Source: a virus | Length of the DNA: 35,510 nucleotides | Virus record (IMG/VR): IMGVR_UViG_3300017742_000042 | Location: 1 to 35,510 of that record | Direction: 5' to 3' (one strand) | Part shown: in pieces, positions 26,725 to 33,390 of the stretch | How positions within the stretch are numbered: position 1 is the stretch's first letter | Layout: each line of letters starts with the position of its first letter | Program-made: the position numbers and the translations under genes | Notes under the pieces: generated by a model | Told to the model about the DNA's origin: nothing | Database searches by the model: none | Seen by the model: only the letters and a program-made list of their open reading frames with translations

Positions 26725-26948
26725 TGAGTGAATTTATACACGACATCGATAAAGAAGTAATTCCCAAATTAGACAAGTGGGGGTTTACCATCAAACCAGA
26801 GATTAGCGATCATGATCATATTCTAATCTGTCTTAGAAATGCTCCCTGTGGCACAGATAGAAAACAATCCGAACGTCTAATAAAAGAATACGAAAAACGT
26901 GATCGTATTGTTCCCTTCATCAATCGTCTTAGAAATGAATCTTCCTGA
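26724..26948 (+). CDS. small hypothetical protein, coupled to gp17
   Basis: A 74-residue protein. I place the start at the ATG overlapping the gp17 stop (TAATG) rather than at a GTG five codons upstream, since the overlap is the local rule. It is charged and helical, with a His/Asp run (EISDHDHILICLRNAPCGTD) in its middle and a Lys/Arg/Glu-rich end. No known family is recognised. In T4, gp17 is followed directly by gp18, so this is one of three inserted small genes. Confidence 0.55.
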   Translation: MSEFIHDIDKEVIPKLDKWGFTIKPEISDHDHILICLRNAPCGTDRKQSERLIKEYEKRDRIVPFINRLRNESS

Positions 26949-27204
26949 AATAATTAAACACCAGTGTTTTAATTCTTTCTGTTTTTTAAATCAATCAGAA
27001 AGAGCAGTTATAATGATGGGTAATGATGCATATCGTGAATCATTAGATCTTGAGAATGATGATGCTCCCTGTTGGAAACTTCCGAGTAAAGAATCAAAAG
27101 GATTTGTTGGTTGGAATCCACAATGTGTTCCGACCATTGAATACATTTTGTGGAAACTTGAAAAAATAAAAGAGGATGGTTATGGATCTGGATGGCCAGT
27201 TTAA
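26935..27204 (+). CDS. small hypothetical protein
   Basis: An 89-residue protein. The ATG at 26935 is preferred to the upstream GTG at 26899, which would give a much longer overlap. It overlaps the previous gene by 14 bases. The sequence is mixed alpha/beta with several Cys and Trp residues (NLPEIIKHQCFNSFCFLN, then a segment with PCWKLPSKESKGFVGWNPQC and EYILWKLEKIKEDG near the end). No family is recognised. The following gene overlaps it by 29 bases in another frame. Confidence 0.5.
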   Translation: MNLPEIIKHQCFNSFCFLNQSERAVIMMGNDAYRESLDLENDDAPCWKLPSKESKGFVGWNPQCVPTIEYILWKLEKIKEDGYGSGWPV

Positions 27205-27412
27205 ATTAGGACACTTACTTTTATCTGATAGAAAATGCAGATCTTGTGATAAGATTAAGAATTTGATAGATGGATTTTATAGAACAAGAAAGGATAAGGG
27301 AGCGGTAGCATCATCATACTCGTACATTTGTAAGGAATGCACCATAAGGAAAGTTGTTCTAGACAGAAAGAAGAAATCACCAATGAATGATTGGGAATAT
27401 CCAGATTGGTAG
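27176..27412 (+). CDS. small zinc-finger-like protein (two CxxC pairs)
   Basis: A 78-residue protein with Cys21-x2-Cys24 (KCRSCDKIK) and Cys52-x2-Cys55 (YICKECTIRK) separated by a basic segment containing FYRTRKDKG. This spacing is that of a treble-clef or zinc-ribbon, the kind found at the front of T4 endonuclease VII-like and HNH proteins in cyanophages. The catalytic part is missing here, so it could be a stand-alone DNA- or RNA-binding finger or a remnant. An alternative start is the ATG at 27182. It ends 99 bases before gp18. Confidence 0.55.
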   Translation: MVMDLDGQFKLGHLLLSDRKCRSCDKIKNLIDGFYRTRKDKGAVASSYSYICKECTIRKVVLDRKKKSPMNDWEYPDW

Positions 27413-27464
27413 TCACTTTGTCCTTGTTTTCGTCCCGTTTTACCCCCTGAAAATACACATAACT

Positions 27465-27471
27465 CTAAATA
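27465..27471 (+). promoter_or_regulatory. putative late promoter (CTAAATA) for gp18
   Basis: CTAAATA lies 41 bases before the gp18 ATG in the 99-base gap after the zinc-finger-like gene. A good ribosome-binding sequence (AGGGAGAA) lies 11 bases before the ATG. The rest of the gap shows no hairpin or other feature. Confidence 0.55.
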
Positions 27472-27511
27472 ATTTCAGTTAAACTTGAGCAATTTAGGGA
27501 GAATCAAAAAC

Positions 27512-29692
27512 ATGGCGACTCCTCAATTATCTCCCGGTATTCTTACCAGAGAGATTGACTTAACAGTTGGAAGAGTTGATAATATTAGTGCCGCAGTTGG
27601 TGCTATTGCTGGACCCTTCCAACTCGGTCCCATTGACCAACCAATTGAGGTTGTCAATCAAGCTGAATTATTGGAGGGTTTTGGAAAACCTCTGTCTACA
27701 GATAGACAATACGAATATTGGTTGTCAGCTTCATCGTATCTTACATATGGTGGAGTTCTTTCGGTTATCAGAACAGATGGCGCTGAACTGAAAAACGCAA
27801 ACGCTGGTGTTGGTGTTGATAATGTTACAACACTGAAGATCAAAAACAACGACGATTACGAAGAGAATTATCAGGAAGCTGCTAATTACTACTACGCATC
27901 TAAGAACCCCGGAACCTGGGCTAACGGATTGAAGGTTGCTTTTATTGATAACGCGGCAGACCAAACACTGGGTATCAATACTGTAGCACCGGGTGGTAGT
28001 CTTAACGTTGTCGTCGGTACTGCTGTTACAGCCGCTGTCACTGGTGCTATTGCTGGTGCTGGTACAACATCATCTTTCAATGGTTACATTAAAGGTATCG
28101 TTACTGGTGTTACCACAGACGCTGGTGGTTCTAGTTCGATTGACGTTAGAGTTCTTTCGAGAGTTGACACCGCTGGTACAGAGACTAAAGTTAAGTACGC
28201 TAAGAATGACTCCACTAGAGCGTTCGCTGCAACTAATCAACTAATCTTTACAAACTCAACAGGTATTACAACCGGTTATACAGCCCCAGTTACAACAGCA
28301 CTTGACTGGTATGATCAACAAACAATTGGTACCAATAACCCAATCTTCTGGAACACAATCGCTGGCAGACCAGTTGATTCTAACTATACTGGTTCTAGAA
28401 ATGGCGCGGGTGACTCACTCCACCTTGTAGTTATTGACGACAGTGGTAGTGTCACTGGTATTCAAGGTAATATTCTTGAGAAACACACCTTCCTTTCTAA
28501 GGCATCTGATGCTGTAGCTGATGGTGAAGCACCAACTAGGACATATTACAAGAACGCGTTGATTAACGGTTCTAAGTATATCTTCGCTGGTTATAGTCCC
28601 TCTAATGCTGAAGACTCAGTTCAAGGTACAAGTCCAAAAGCTATTGACTTTAGTTCTGGAACTTTACCAATCACAGCTGGTGGTGGAGCTTGGGGACAAG
28701 CAGCACAAAATATTAGTTTCTCAGCCATTGGCAATAAGACATACACTCTTGGTGGTGGTCAAAACTATACATCAAATAGTGGATTCCCAGCAACACTTGG
28801 AGATCTTCAAACTTCTTATGAAGTCTTCTCGAATGACGCAGAAGTTACTGTTGACTTCCTCCTGATGGGTCCCGGTCTTCCTGATAAGATCAATTCCCAA
28901 GCTAAGGCTAACAAACTGATTCAGGTTGCCGAGTCTAGAAAGGATTGTATAGCAGTTATCTCCCCACACAGAGATGACGTTGTCGGTCAGACTCTTTCTG
29001 CAACACAAGTACAGAACGTTCTTGAGTTCTATGCACCTCTGACATCTTCCTCCTACGCTGTATTTGACAGTGGTTGGAAGTATACTTTTGATAGATTCAA
29101 TAATCAGTTTGTCTACGTCCCATGCAACCCAGACGTTGCAGGAGCAATGGTTAGAACTGACACTGAATCCTTCCCTTGGTTCTCACCAGCTGGTACCCAA
29201 AGAGGAGCTATCAATGACGCGGTCAAGTTGGCTTACAACCCAAGTAAGACACAGAGAGACCAACTCTATAGTAATAGAATTAATCCAATCATGAACAAAC
29301 CAGGTGCTGGTATTGTTCTGTTTGGTGACAAGACAGCACTTGGTTATGATTCCGCTTTTGATAGAATAAACGTAAGAAGATTGTTCCTGACGGTTGAAAA
29401 AACTATCGAACAGGCAGCCAATTCAAGACTCTTTGAAGTCAACGACCAGACTACAAGATCTGGTTTCGTGAACGCTGTTGAACCCTTCCTCCGTGATGTT
29501 CAAGCAAAGAGAGGTCTTTTTGACTTTGTAGTTAAATGTGACAACACAAACAACACTCCCGACCTCATTGATAACAATGAGTTTAGAGCAGACATCTTCT
29601 TGAAACCTACGAAGTCTATCAACTTCATCACACTTACCTTTGTTGCCACCAGAACTGGTGTTGACTTCTCCGAAGTAGTCGGAACTGTTTGA
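27512..29692 (+). CDS. gp18: tail sheath protein gp18
   Basis: A 726-residue protein (T4 659). The ATG at 27512 (MATPQLSPGILTREIDL) is chosen over a TTG nine codons upstream because AGGGAGAA sits 11 bases before it and SPGI aligns with the T4 start. The C-terminal region carries conserved sheath segments (VVGQTLSATQVQNVL, FDRFNNQFVYVPCNPDVAGA, WFSPAGTQRGAINDAVKL, then VRRLFLTVEKTIEQA and a final NFITLTFVATRTGVDF). This is the contractile sheath that drives the gp19 tube through the cell envelope. A Gly/Ala/Thr-rich stretch at ~165-250 is a likely surface domain variable between phages. Codons are more C-ending than in the fibre genes, which suggests high expression. Confidence 0.95.
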   Translation: MATPQLSPGILTREIDLTVGRVDNISAAVGAIAGPFQLGPIDQPIEVVNQAELLEGFGKPLSTDRQYEYWLSASSYLTYGGVLSVIRTDGAELKNANAGVGVDNVTTLKIKNNDDYEENYQEAANYYYASKNPGTWANGLKVAFIDNAADQTLGINTVAPGGSLNVVVGTAVTAAVTGAIAGAGTTSSFNGYIKGIVTGVTTDAGGSSSIDVRVLSRVDTAGTETKVKYAKNDSTRAFAATNQLIFTNSTGITTGYTAPVTTALDWYDQQTIGTNNPIFWNTIAGRPVDSNYTGSRNGAGDSLHLVVIDDSGSVTGIQGNILEKHTFLSKASDAVADGEAPTRTYYKNALINGSKYIFAGYSPSNAEDSVQGTSPKAIDFSSGTLPITAGGGAWGQAAQNISFSAIGNKTYTLGGGQNYTSNSGFPATLGDLQTSYEVFSNDAEVTVDFLLMGPGLPDKINSQAKANKLIQVAESRKDCIAVISPHRDDVVGQTLSATQVQNVLEFYAPLTSSSYAVFDSGWKYTFDRFNNQFVYVPCNPDVAGAMVRTDTESFPWFSPAGTQRGAINDAVKLAYNPSKTQRDQLYSNRINPIMNKPGAGIVLFGDKTALGYDSAFDRINVRRLFLTVEKTIEQAANSRLFEVNDQTTRSGFVNAVEPFLRDVQAKRGLFDFVVKCDNTNNTPDLIDNNEFRADIFLKPTKSINFITLTFVATRTGVDFSEVVGTV

Positions 29693-29728
29693 TCATAATA
29701 TTAACTAAACTAACGGAGAACAATTAAA

Positions 29729-30436
29729 ATGGCTTCAGTAAGAACATTATCATCTTTCAAAACACAATTGGCGGGCGGCGGCGCCCGTCCCAATCTATTT
29801 GAGGTATCAATTCCCTCATTTCCAACAGCACTAACTGGTGCGGTCGATGCTACTGGCGGTGGCGAAGGTGGAGATACAGATACCTCAGATCCATGGACTG
29901 CTTATACAGAAAACTTTAAGTTTTTGTGTAAAGCAGCTCAACTTCCAGCTTCAACAGTGAATCCAATCAGTGTTCCTTTTAGAGGTAGAACTCTGAAAGT
30001 CGCTGGTGATAGAACATTCGCTGAGTGGACAGTCACCATCATCAACGATGAGGACTTTACTCTGAGAACCGCTTTTGAGAAGTGGAGTGATGTTGTATCG
30101 AACTTAATTGACAACACTGGTGTTACTAATCCAACCTCTTACATGACCAATGGTTATGTCAAGCAACTAGGTCGTGGTAACAAGGCATTCTCGGATAAGA
30201 ATAGTCCAGGAACTGTCAGTGTTCTGAGGAGCTATAAGTTCTATGACATTTGGCCTTCTGAGATCAGTGAGATTGCACTTAGTTATGACAGTGCTGACAC
30301 AATTGAAGAATTCACTGTAACCTTCCAGGTTCAATACTTCACTATTGGTGAATCCGATGAGACCGCAGCTGGTGAAGGTGCTAACACAGGTTCCATTACT
30401 GATGAATCTGTCGCAACTGGAACTGCAGATGCGTGA
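29729..30436 (+). CDS. gp19: tail tube protein gp19
   Basis: A 235-residue protein (T4 163). ARPNLFEVSIPSF matches T4 ARPNLFQVEI, and FLCKAAQLPAS, VAGDRTFAEWTVTIINDEDF and the final FTVTFQVQYF strand also match. This is the inner tube through which DNA passes. The extra length is a Gly/Asp-rich insert near residue 45 (DATGGGEGGDTDTSDP) and an acidic Gly/Thr tail of ~30 residues. There is a good ribosome-binding site (CGGAGAA). Codons 13-22 are extremely GC-rich and form a hairpin (29767-29794). Confidence 0.94.
   Translation: MASVRTLSSFKTQLAGGGARPNLFEVSIPSFPTALTGAVDATGGGEGGDTDTSDPWTAYTENFKFLCKAAQLPASTVNPISVPFRGRTLKVAGDRTFAEWTVTIINDEDFTLRTAFEKWSDVVSNLIDNTGVTNPTSYMTNGYVKQLGRGNKAFSDKNSPGTVSVLRSYKFYDIWPSEISEIALSYDSADTIEEFTVTFQVQYFTIGESDETAAGEGANTGSITDESVATGTADA
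29767..29794 (+). other. GC-rich hairpin near the start of gp19
   Basis: ATTGG (29767-29771) pairs with CCAAT (29790-29794), and CGGGCG (29772-29777) with CGCCCG (29782-29787), with a GCGG loop and a two-base bulge. This 11-bp hairpin lies 38 bases after the gp19 ATG in an otherwise AT-rich genome and spans the codons for LAGGGARPN. Confidence 0.55.
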
Positions 30437-30445
30437 TTTTTGAGT

Positions 30446-30453
30446 TATAAATA
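30446..30453 (+). promoter_or_regulatory. putative late promoter (TATAAATA) for gp20
   Basis: An exact TATAAATA lies 31 bases before the gp20 ATG. Its last five bases are the start of the left arm of the perfect hairpin at 30449-30476. The expected transcription start (~30459) is at the arm/loop border. Confidence 0.65.
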
Positions 30454-30476
30454 CTAGGAGATAGATCCTAGTATTT
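30449..30476 (+). terminator. perfect inverted repeat between gp19 and gp20
   Basis: AAATACTAGGA and TCCTAGTATTT form a perfect 11-bp stem with a GATAGA loop, ending in T-rich sequence, 13 bases after the gp19 stop and 7 before the gp20 start. It fits a bidirectional-type terminator or an RNA processing hairpin for transcripts coming from gp19. It overlaps a late promoter, so new transcripts starting here would lack its left arm. Confidence 0.6.
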
Positions 30477-30483
30477 ACTTGAA

Positions 30484-32154
30484 ATGGCGAGATTATTTGG
30501 TTTCTCAATTGAAGATAATGAAAAGACCCCGGAGAGTGTAGTATCTCCAGTACCACCAAGTAATAATGATGGTACGGACCACTACGTCTCTTCGGGGTTT
30601 TATGGCAGTTTTGTAGATATTGAGGGTGTTTATAAAAATGAAAATGATCTAATTCGTAGATATCGTTCAATGGCACTCTATCCTGAGTGTGATAGTGCGA
30701 TCGAAGATATTGTAAATGAAGCGATCGTGGCGGACACGAATGATAGTCCTGTAACGATTGATCTTCAAAACTTAAATGCTAGTGATGGCATCAAGAAAAA
30801 GATCAAGGAAGAGTTTAAATATATTCTTGAACTTCTTGATTTTGACAAAAAAGCTCATGAAATCTTCCGCAACTGGTATATCGACGGAAGACTATATTAC
30901 AATAAGGTCATCGACCAAAAAGACCCCTCAGCTGGTATTCAGGAACTGAGGTATATTGATGCGTCGAAGATGAAGTTCATTCGTCAAGTCAAAAAGAATC
31001 CAAAAGATGCACTGAACAATCTTGAAAGAGGTGGTAGGGACAACCCACAGAGTTATAACTTCCCAGAACTAGAAGAGTATTTTGTCTATACTCCTGGCAA
31101 TACAAAGGCAGGTTCGATTGCCAGTTCCTTCACTGCTGGAAGTGCAAAGGGTGTTAAGATGACCCGTGACTCTGTCACATATTGTACTTCTGGTCTAGTA
31201 GATAGAAATAAAGGATCAACTCTGTCTTGGCTCCACAAGTCAATTAAACCACTCAATAAACTGATGATGATTGAAGATGCTTTGGTTATCTACAGACTTT
31301 CGAGAGCCCCAGAACGTAGAATCTTTTATATTGATGTAGGAAATCTACCTAAGGTAAAGGCAGAACAATATCTTAGAGATGTAATGATGCGTTATAGAAA
31401 CAAGTTAGTCTATGATGCAAATACCGGTGAGATTAGAGATGACAAAAAACATATGTCTATGATGGAGGACTTCTGGCTTCCTAGACGTGAGGGGGGTAGG
31501 GGAACTGAAATCTCCACACTTCCTGGTGGTCAAAACCTTGGGGAGATTACTGATATCCAATATTTCCAGAAGAAACTTTATCGCTCATTGAATGTACCAG
31601 AAACAAGACTTCAGGGAGATAGTGGATTCTCCTTGGGTCGTTCTTCTGAAATCCTGAGGGATGAGATCAAGTTCTCCAAGTTTGTTGGAAGAATGAGAAA
31701 AAGGTTCTCAGCAATGTTTAGTGACATGTTGAAAACTCAACTCCTCCTTAAGAATGTGATTACAACTGAGGATTGGAACTACATGGGTGATCACATCCAG
31801 TATGACTTCCTCTATGATAACCACTTCTCTGAACTCAAAGAGTCAGAACTTTTTGAGAATAGGTTGAACCTTGCTGGTTTAGCTGAACCTTATGTTGGTA
31901 AGTATTACTCTCAGGAGTATGTTAGAAGAAACGTTCTCAGACAGACTGATGCTGAGATTGAAGAACAGGATAAGATGATGAAAAAAGAAATCGCTGATGG
32001 TACAATCATCGATCCTAAAGAAGTTCAGAATATGCAAATGGCATCTCAAGAACTTGATTTTCAAAGCCAGATGAATACTGCTGAAGGTGGTGGTGAGGGT
32101 CCAAAAGAACCCGAAGCAGAAGAAACCCCAAAACCCAAGGGTGGCGACATCTAA
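30484..32154 (+). CDS. gp20: portal protein gp20
   Basis: A 556-residue protein (T4 524). Recognisable T4-like portal segments are PECDSAIEDIVNEAIV near residue 65, LRYIDASKMKFIRQVKK, YRLSRAPERRIFYIDVGNLP, EDFWLPRREGGRGTEIS, FQKKLYRSLNVPETRL and FSLGRSSEILRDEIKFSKFV. The portal dodecamer sits at one head vertex, nucleates prohead assembly and is the docking point for gp17 and later gp13. The C-terminal ~35 residues are acidic and Pro-rich. Codons ~14-40 are embedded in a long RNA hairpin (30523-30601). There is no clear ribosome-binding site right before the ATG. Confidence 0.96.
   Translation: MARLFGFSIEDNEKTPESVVSPVPPSNNDGTDHYVSSGFYGSFVDIEGVYKNENDLIRRYRSMALYPECDSAIEDIVNEAIVADTNDSPVTIDLQNLNASDGIKKKIKEEFKYILELLDFDKKAHEIFRNWYIDGRLYYNKVIDQKDPSAGIQELRYIDASKMKFIRQVKKNPKDALNNLERGGRDNPQSYNFPELEEYFVYTPGNTKAGSIASSFTAGSAKGVKMTRDSVTYCTSGLVDRNKGSTLSWLHKSIKPLNKLMMIEDALVIYRLSRAPERRIFYIDVGNLPKVKAEQYLRDVMMRYRNKLVYDANTGEIRDDKKHMSMMEDFWLPRREGGRGTEISTLPGGQNLGEITDIQYFQKKLYRSLNVPETRLQGDSGFSLGRSSEILRDEIKFSKFVGRMRKRFSAMFSDMLKTQLLLKNVITTEDWNYMGDHIQYDFLYDNHFSELKESELFENRLNLAGLAEPYVGKYYSQEYVRRNVLRQTDAEIEEQDKMMKKEIADGTIIDPKEVQNMQMASQELDFQSQMNTAEGGGEGPKEPEAEETPKPKGGDI
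30523..30601 (+). other. long imperfect RNA hairpin inside the start of gp20
   Basis: Reading inward: 30523-30536 pairs with 30588-30601 (14 bp, two G-U pairs, core ACCCCGGAGAG/CTCTTCGGGGT). After a bulged T at 30587, 30537-30542 pairs with 30581-30586 (6 bp, one G-U). After a small internal loop, 30546-30548 pairs with 30576-30578, then 30550-30555 (GTACCA) with 30570-30575 (TGGTAC), leaving a 14-base loop. In total about 29 pairs lie within a coding stretch using rare-looking CCG, ACG and TCG-GGG codons. Confidence 0.65.
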
Positions 32155-32157
32155 ATA
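32151..32157 (+). promoter_or_regulatory. putative late promoter (CTAAATA) for the prohead core gene
   Basis: CTAAATA contains the gp20 stop codon (TAA 32152-32154) and lies 25 bases before the ATG at 32182. The following ATTATTAATAAT (32166-32177) is an AT-only palindrome with no clear meaning. Confidence 0.55.
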
Positions 32158-32181
32158 ACTAAAACATTATTAATAATAATT

Positions 32182-32379
32182 ATGGATGAACTTATGAACT
32201 TGTTGGTGAAGGATGAGAGTCCTTCTCAAATTAGTGATTCAATTAAAGATATTCTTTTTGCCAAGGCGGCAGGAAAAATTGAGAATATTCGACCAAATAT
32301 CGCTGGATCCGTTTTTGACGGTGGCGAAGAAGAGGTAGGAACTGAAGTTTCTACTGAACTTGAAGGCGAAGTTGAATAA
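32182..32379 (+). CDS. gp67: prohead core protein, gp67-like
   Basis: A 65-residue protein immediately after gp20, where T4 has gene 67. It starts MDELMNLLVKDESPSQISDS, continues with a short helix (IKDILFAKAAGKIENI) and ends in an acidic tail (GGEEEVGTEVSTELEGEVE), like the small acidic gp67 core protein of T4, which is degraded by gp21 during maturation. Identity at sequence level is weak, so the call rests on position, size and charge. The stop sits inside the next promoter-like box. Confidence 0.65.
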   Translation: MDELMNLLVKDESPSQISDSIKDILFAKAAGKIENIRPNIAGSVFDGGEEEVGTEVSTELEGEVE

Positions 32380-32382
32380 ATA
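32375..32382 (+). promoter_or_regulatory. possible late promoter (AATAAATA)
   Basis: AATAAATA overlaps the stop of the gp67-like gene (TAA 32377-32379) and lies 23 bases before the ATG at 32406. It matches NATAAATA but not the full TATAAATA. Confidence 0.4.
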
Positions 32383-32405
32383 AAACCATACACTAGGGAT
32401 TACTA

Positions 32406-32669
32406 ATGGCTAAGGCATCGATATTTGGCACTGAAATTGCTGTCCCTACTACAGCTGGAGCCGCTACCTCCTTTGGTGAGGCTACGGTGGTGAGGGTAGT
32501 AAATGTTTCTGGTTCATCTGCCACTGTCGGTGTCGCGACAGTAGTTGGTCAAACCGGACGTTTTATTACGATTCCTACAGGAACTGTTCAATATGTTGAA
32601 AAAAAACATACTGAAGTTCTGTATGCATCAGGCACTGTAAGGGGTGCAAGAGTGGGTTACACAGGGTAA
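32406..32669 (+). CDS. small beta-rich protein in the prohead cluster, function unknown
   Basis: An 87-residue protein located where T4 carries gene 68, between the prohead core gene and gp21. It does not look like acidic, helical gp68. Instead it is a Val/Thr/Ala-rich beta protein (VVRVVNVSGSSATVGVATVV, then RFITIPTGTVQYVEKKHTEV). The pattern resembles small phage structural or decoration domains. It could be a capsid-surface or core-associated protein; no family is named. A 7-bp GC-rich perfect stem (32523-32529 with 32536-32542) lies in the gene, but stems of this size are expected by chance. Confidence 0.6.
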   Translation: MAKASIFGTEIAVPTTAGAATSFGEATVVRVVNVSGSSATVGVATVVGQTGRFITIPTGTVQYVEKKHTEVLYASGTVRGARVGYTG

Positions 32670-32674
32670 ATCTA

Positions 32675-33325
32675 ATGAAACTTATCAGAGAAGAGATCGA
32701 ATCAGTTGATTTTATCGTTGAAGAACGCAACGGTAAGAAAAACATGTTTATTGAAGGTATATTCCTTCAAGGAAACCTCAAGAATAGAAATGGTCGTATG
32801 TACCCAATGGAGACTCTGAGAAGAGAAGTCCAAAGGTACACAGAAAGTAATGTCAATTCTGGGAGAGCTCTTGGAGAACTCGGACACCCAGATGGACCAA
32901 CTGTTAATTTGGACCGCGTCAGTCACAAAATTGTTTCACTCAAAGAGAATGGAACAAACTTCATTGGTAAGGCAAAGATCCTTTCTACTCCAATGGGCAA
33001 GATTGCAGAGTCCCTCATTAACGAAGGCGTTAAGTTGGGTGTTTCTTCAAGAGGTATCGGATCACTTAAACAAACGAGAGAAGGCGTAAATGTCGTTGGT
33101 GATGACTTCATGTTGTCAACCGCTGCCGACATTGTAGCTGATCCTTCGGCACCAGATGCTTTCGTTGAAGGTATCATGGAAGGTAAAGAATGGGTATGGG
33201 ATGGTGGTATTCTTCGCGAATCCCTGGCTAAAAAAACTTACCAACAAATTAACACTCTGGTAACACAGGGTGAGCTTGATGAAAAGAAACTCGATGTATT
33301 CAACAATTTCTTGAATAACCTGTGA
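32675..33325 (+). CDS. gp21: prohead maturation protease gp21
   Basis: A 216-residue protein (T4 212). The order of motifs is that of gp21: IEGIFLQGNLKNRNGRMYP near 27-46, the catalytic His71 in GELGHPDGPTVNLDRVSHKI, and the catalytic Ser in GVSSRGIGSL (Ser124 or Ser125), corresponding to T4 GELNHP and GVSSRGLGS. The following DDFMLSTAADIVADPSAPDA also matches. It cleaves scaffold, core proteins and the gp23 N-terminus so that the head can expand. The start comes 5 bases after the previous stop with an AGGGTAA ribosome-binding-like site. Confidence 0.95.
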   Translation: MKLIREEIESVDFIVEERNGKKNMFIEGIFLQGNLKNRNGRMYPMETLRREVQRYTESNVNSGRALGELGHPDGPTVNLDRVSHKIVSLKENGTNFIGKAKILSTPMGKIAESLINEGVKLGVSSRGIGSLKQTREGVNVVGDDFMLSTAADIVADPSAPDAFVEGIMEGKEWVWDGGILRESLAKKTYQQINTLVTQGELDEKKLDVFNNFLNNL

Positions 33326-33344
33326 GTGCTTAAAAATACTAACT

Positions 33345-33356
33345 TATAAATAAATA
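33345..33356 (+). promoter_or_regulatory. putative late promoter (TATAAATAAATA) for gp22
   Basis: TATAAATA at 33345-33352 runs into a second overlapping AATAAATA (33349-33356), 38 bases before the gp22 ATG. A small stem GATTAA/TTAATC (33359-33364 with 33371-33376) follows inside the leader, and CGGAG serves as ribosome-binding site. Confidence 0.62.
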
Positions 33357-33390
33357 TAGATTAAATTCGGTTAATCGGAGTAGTTCAACA

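Noticed and set aside
27485-27487. TTG at 27485 as gp18 start
   Set aside because: The ATG at 27512 has a well-placed AGGGAGAA and aligns with the T4 N-terminus.
27413-27511. tRNA or small RNA in the gap before gp18
   Set aside because: No cloverleaf, anticodon arm or stable hairpin can be drawn; only a late promoter and a ribosome-binding site are present.
27632-27658. 10-bp hairpin with one bulge in early gp18
   Set aside because: Moderately strong but AT-rich and made of ordinary codons; not distinguishable from chance without comparison to homologues.
32751-32770. Perfect 7-bp hairpin in gp21 (also 34766-34784 in gp23 and 23492-23511 in the 60-codon gene)
   Set aside because: By rough estimate more than ten perfect 7-bp stems with short loops are expected by chance in 35 kb; no codon or position argument supports these.
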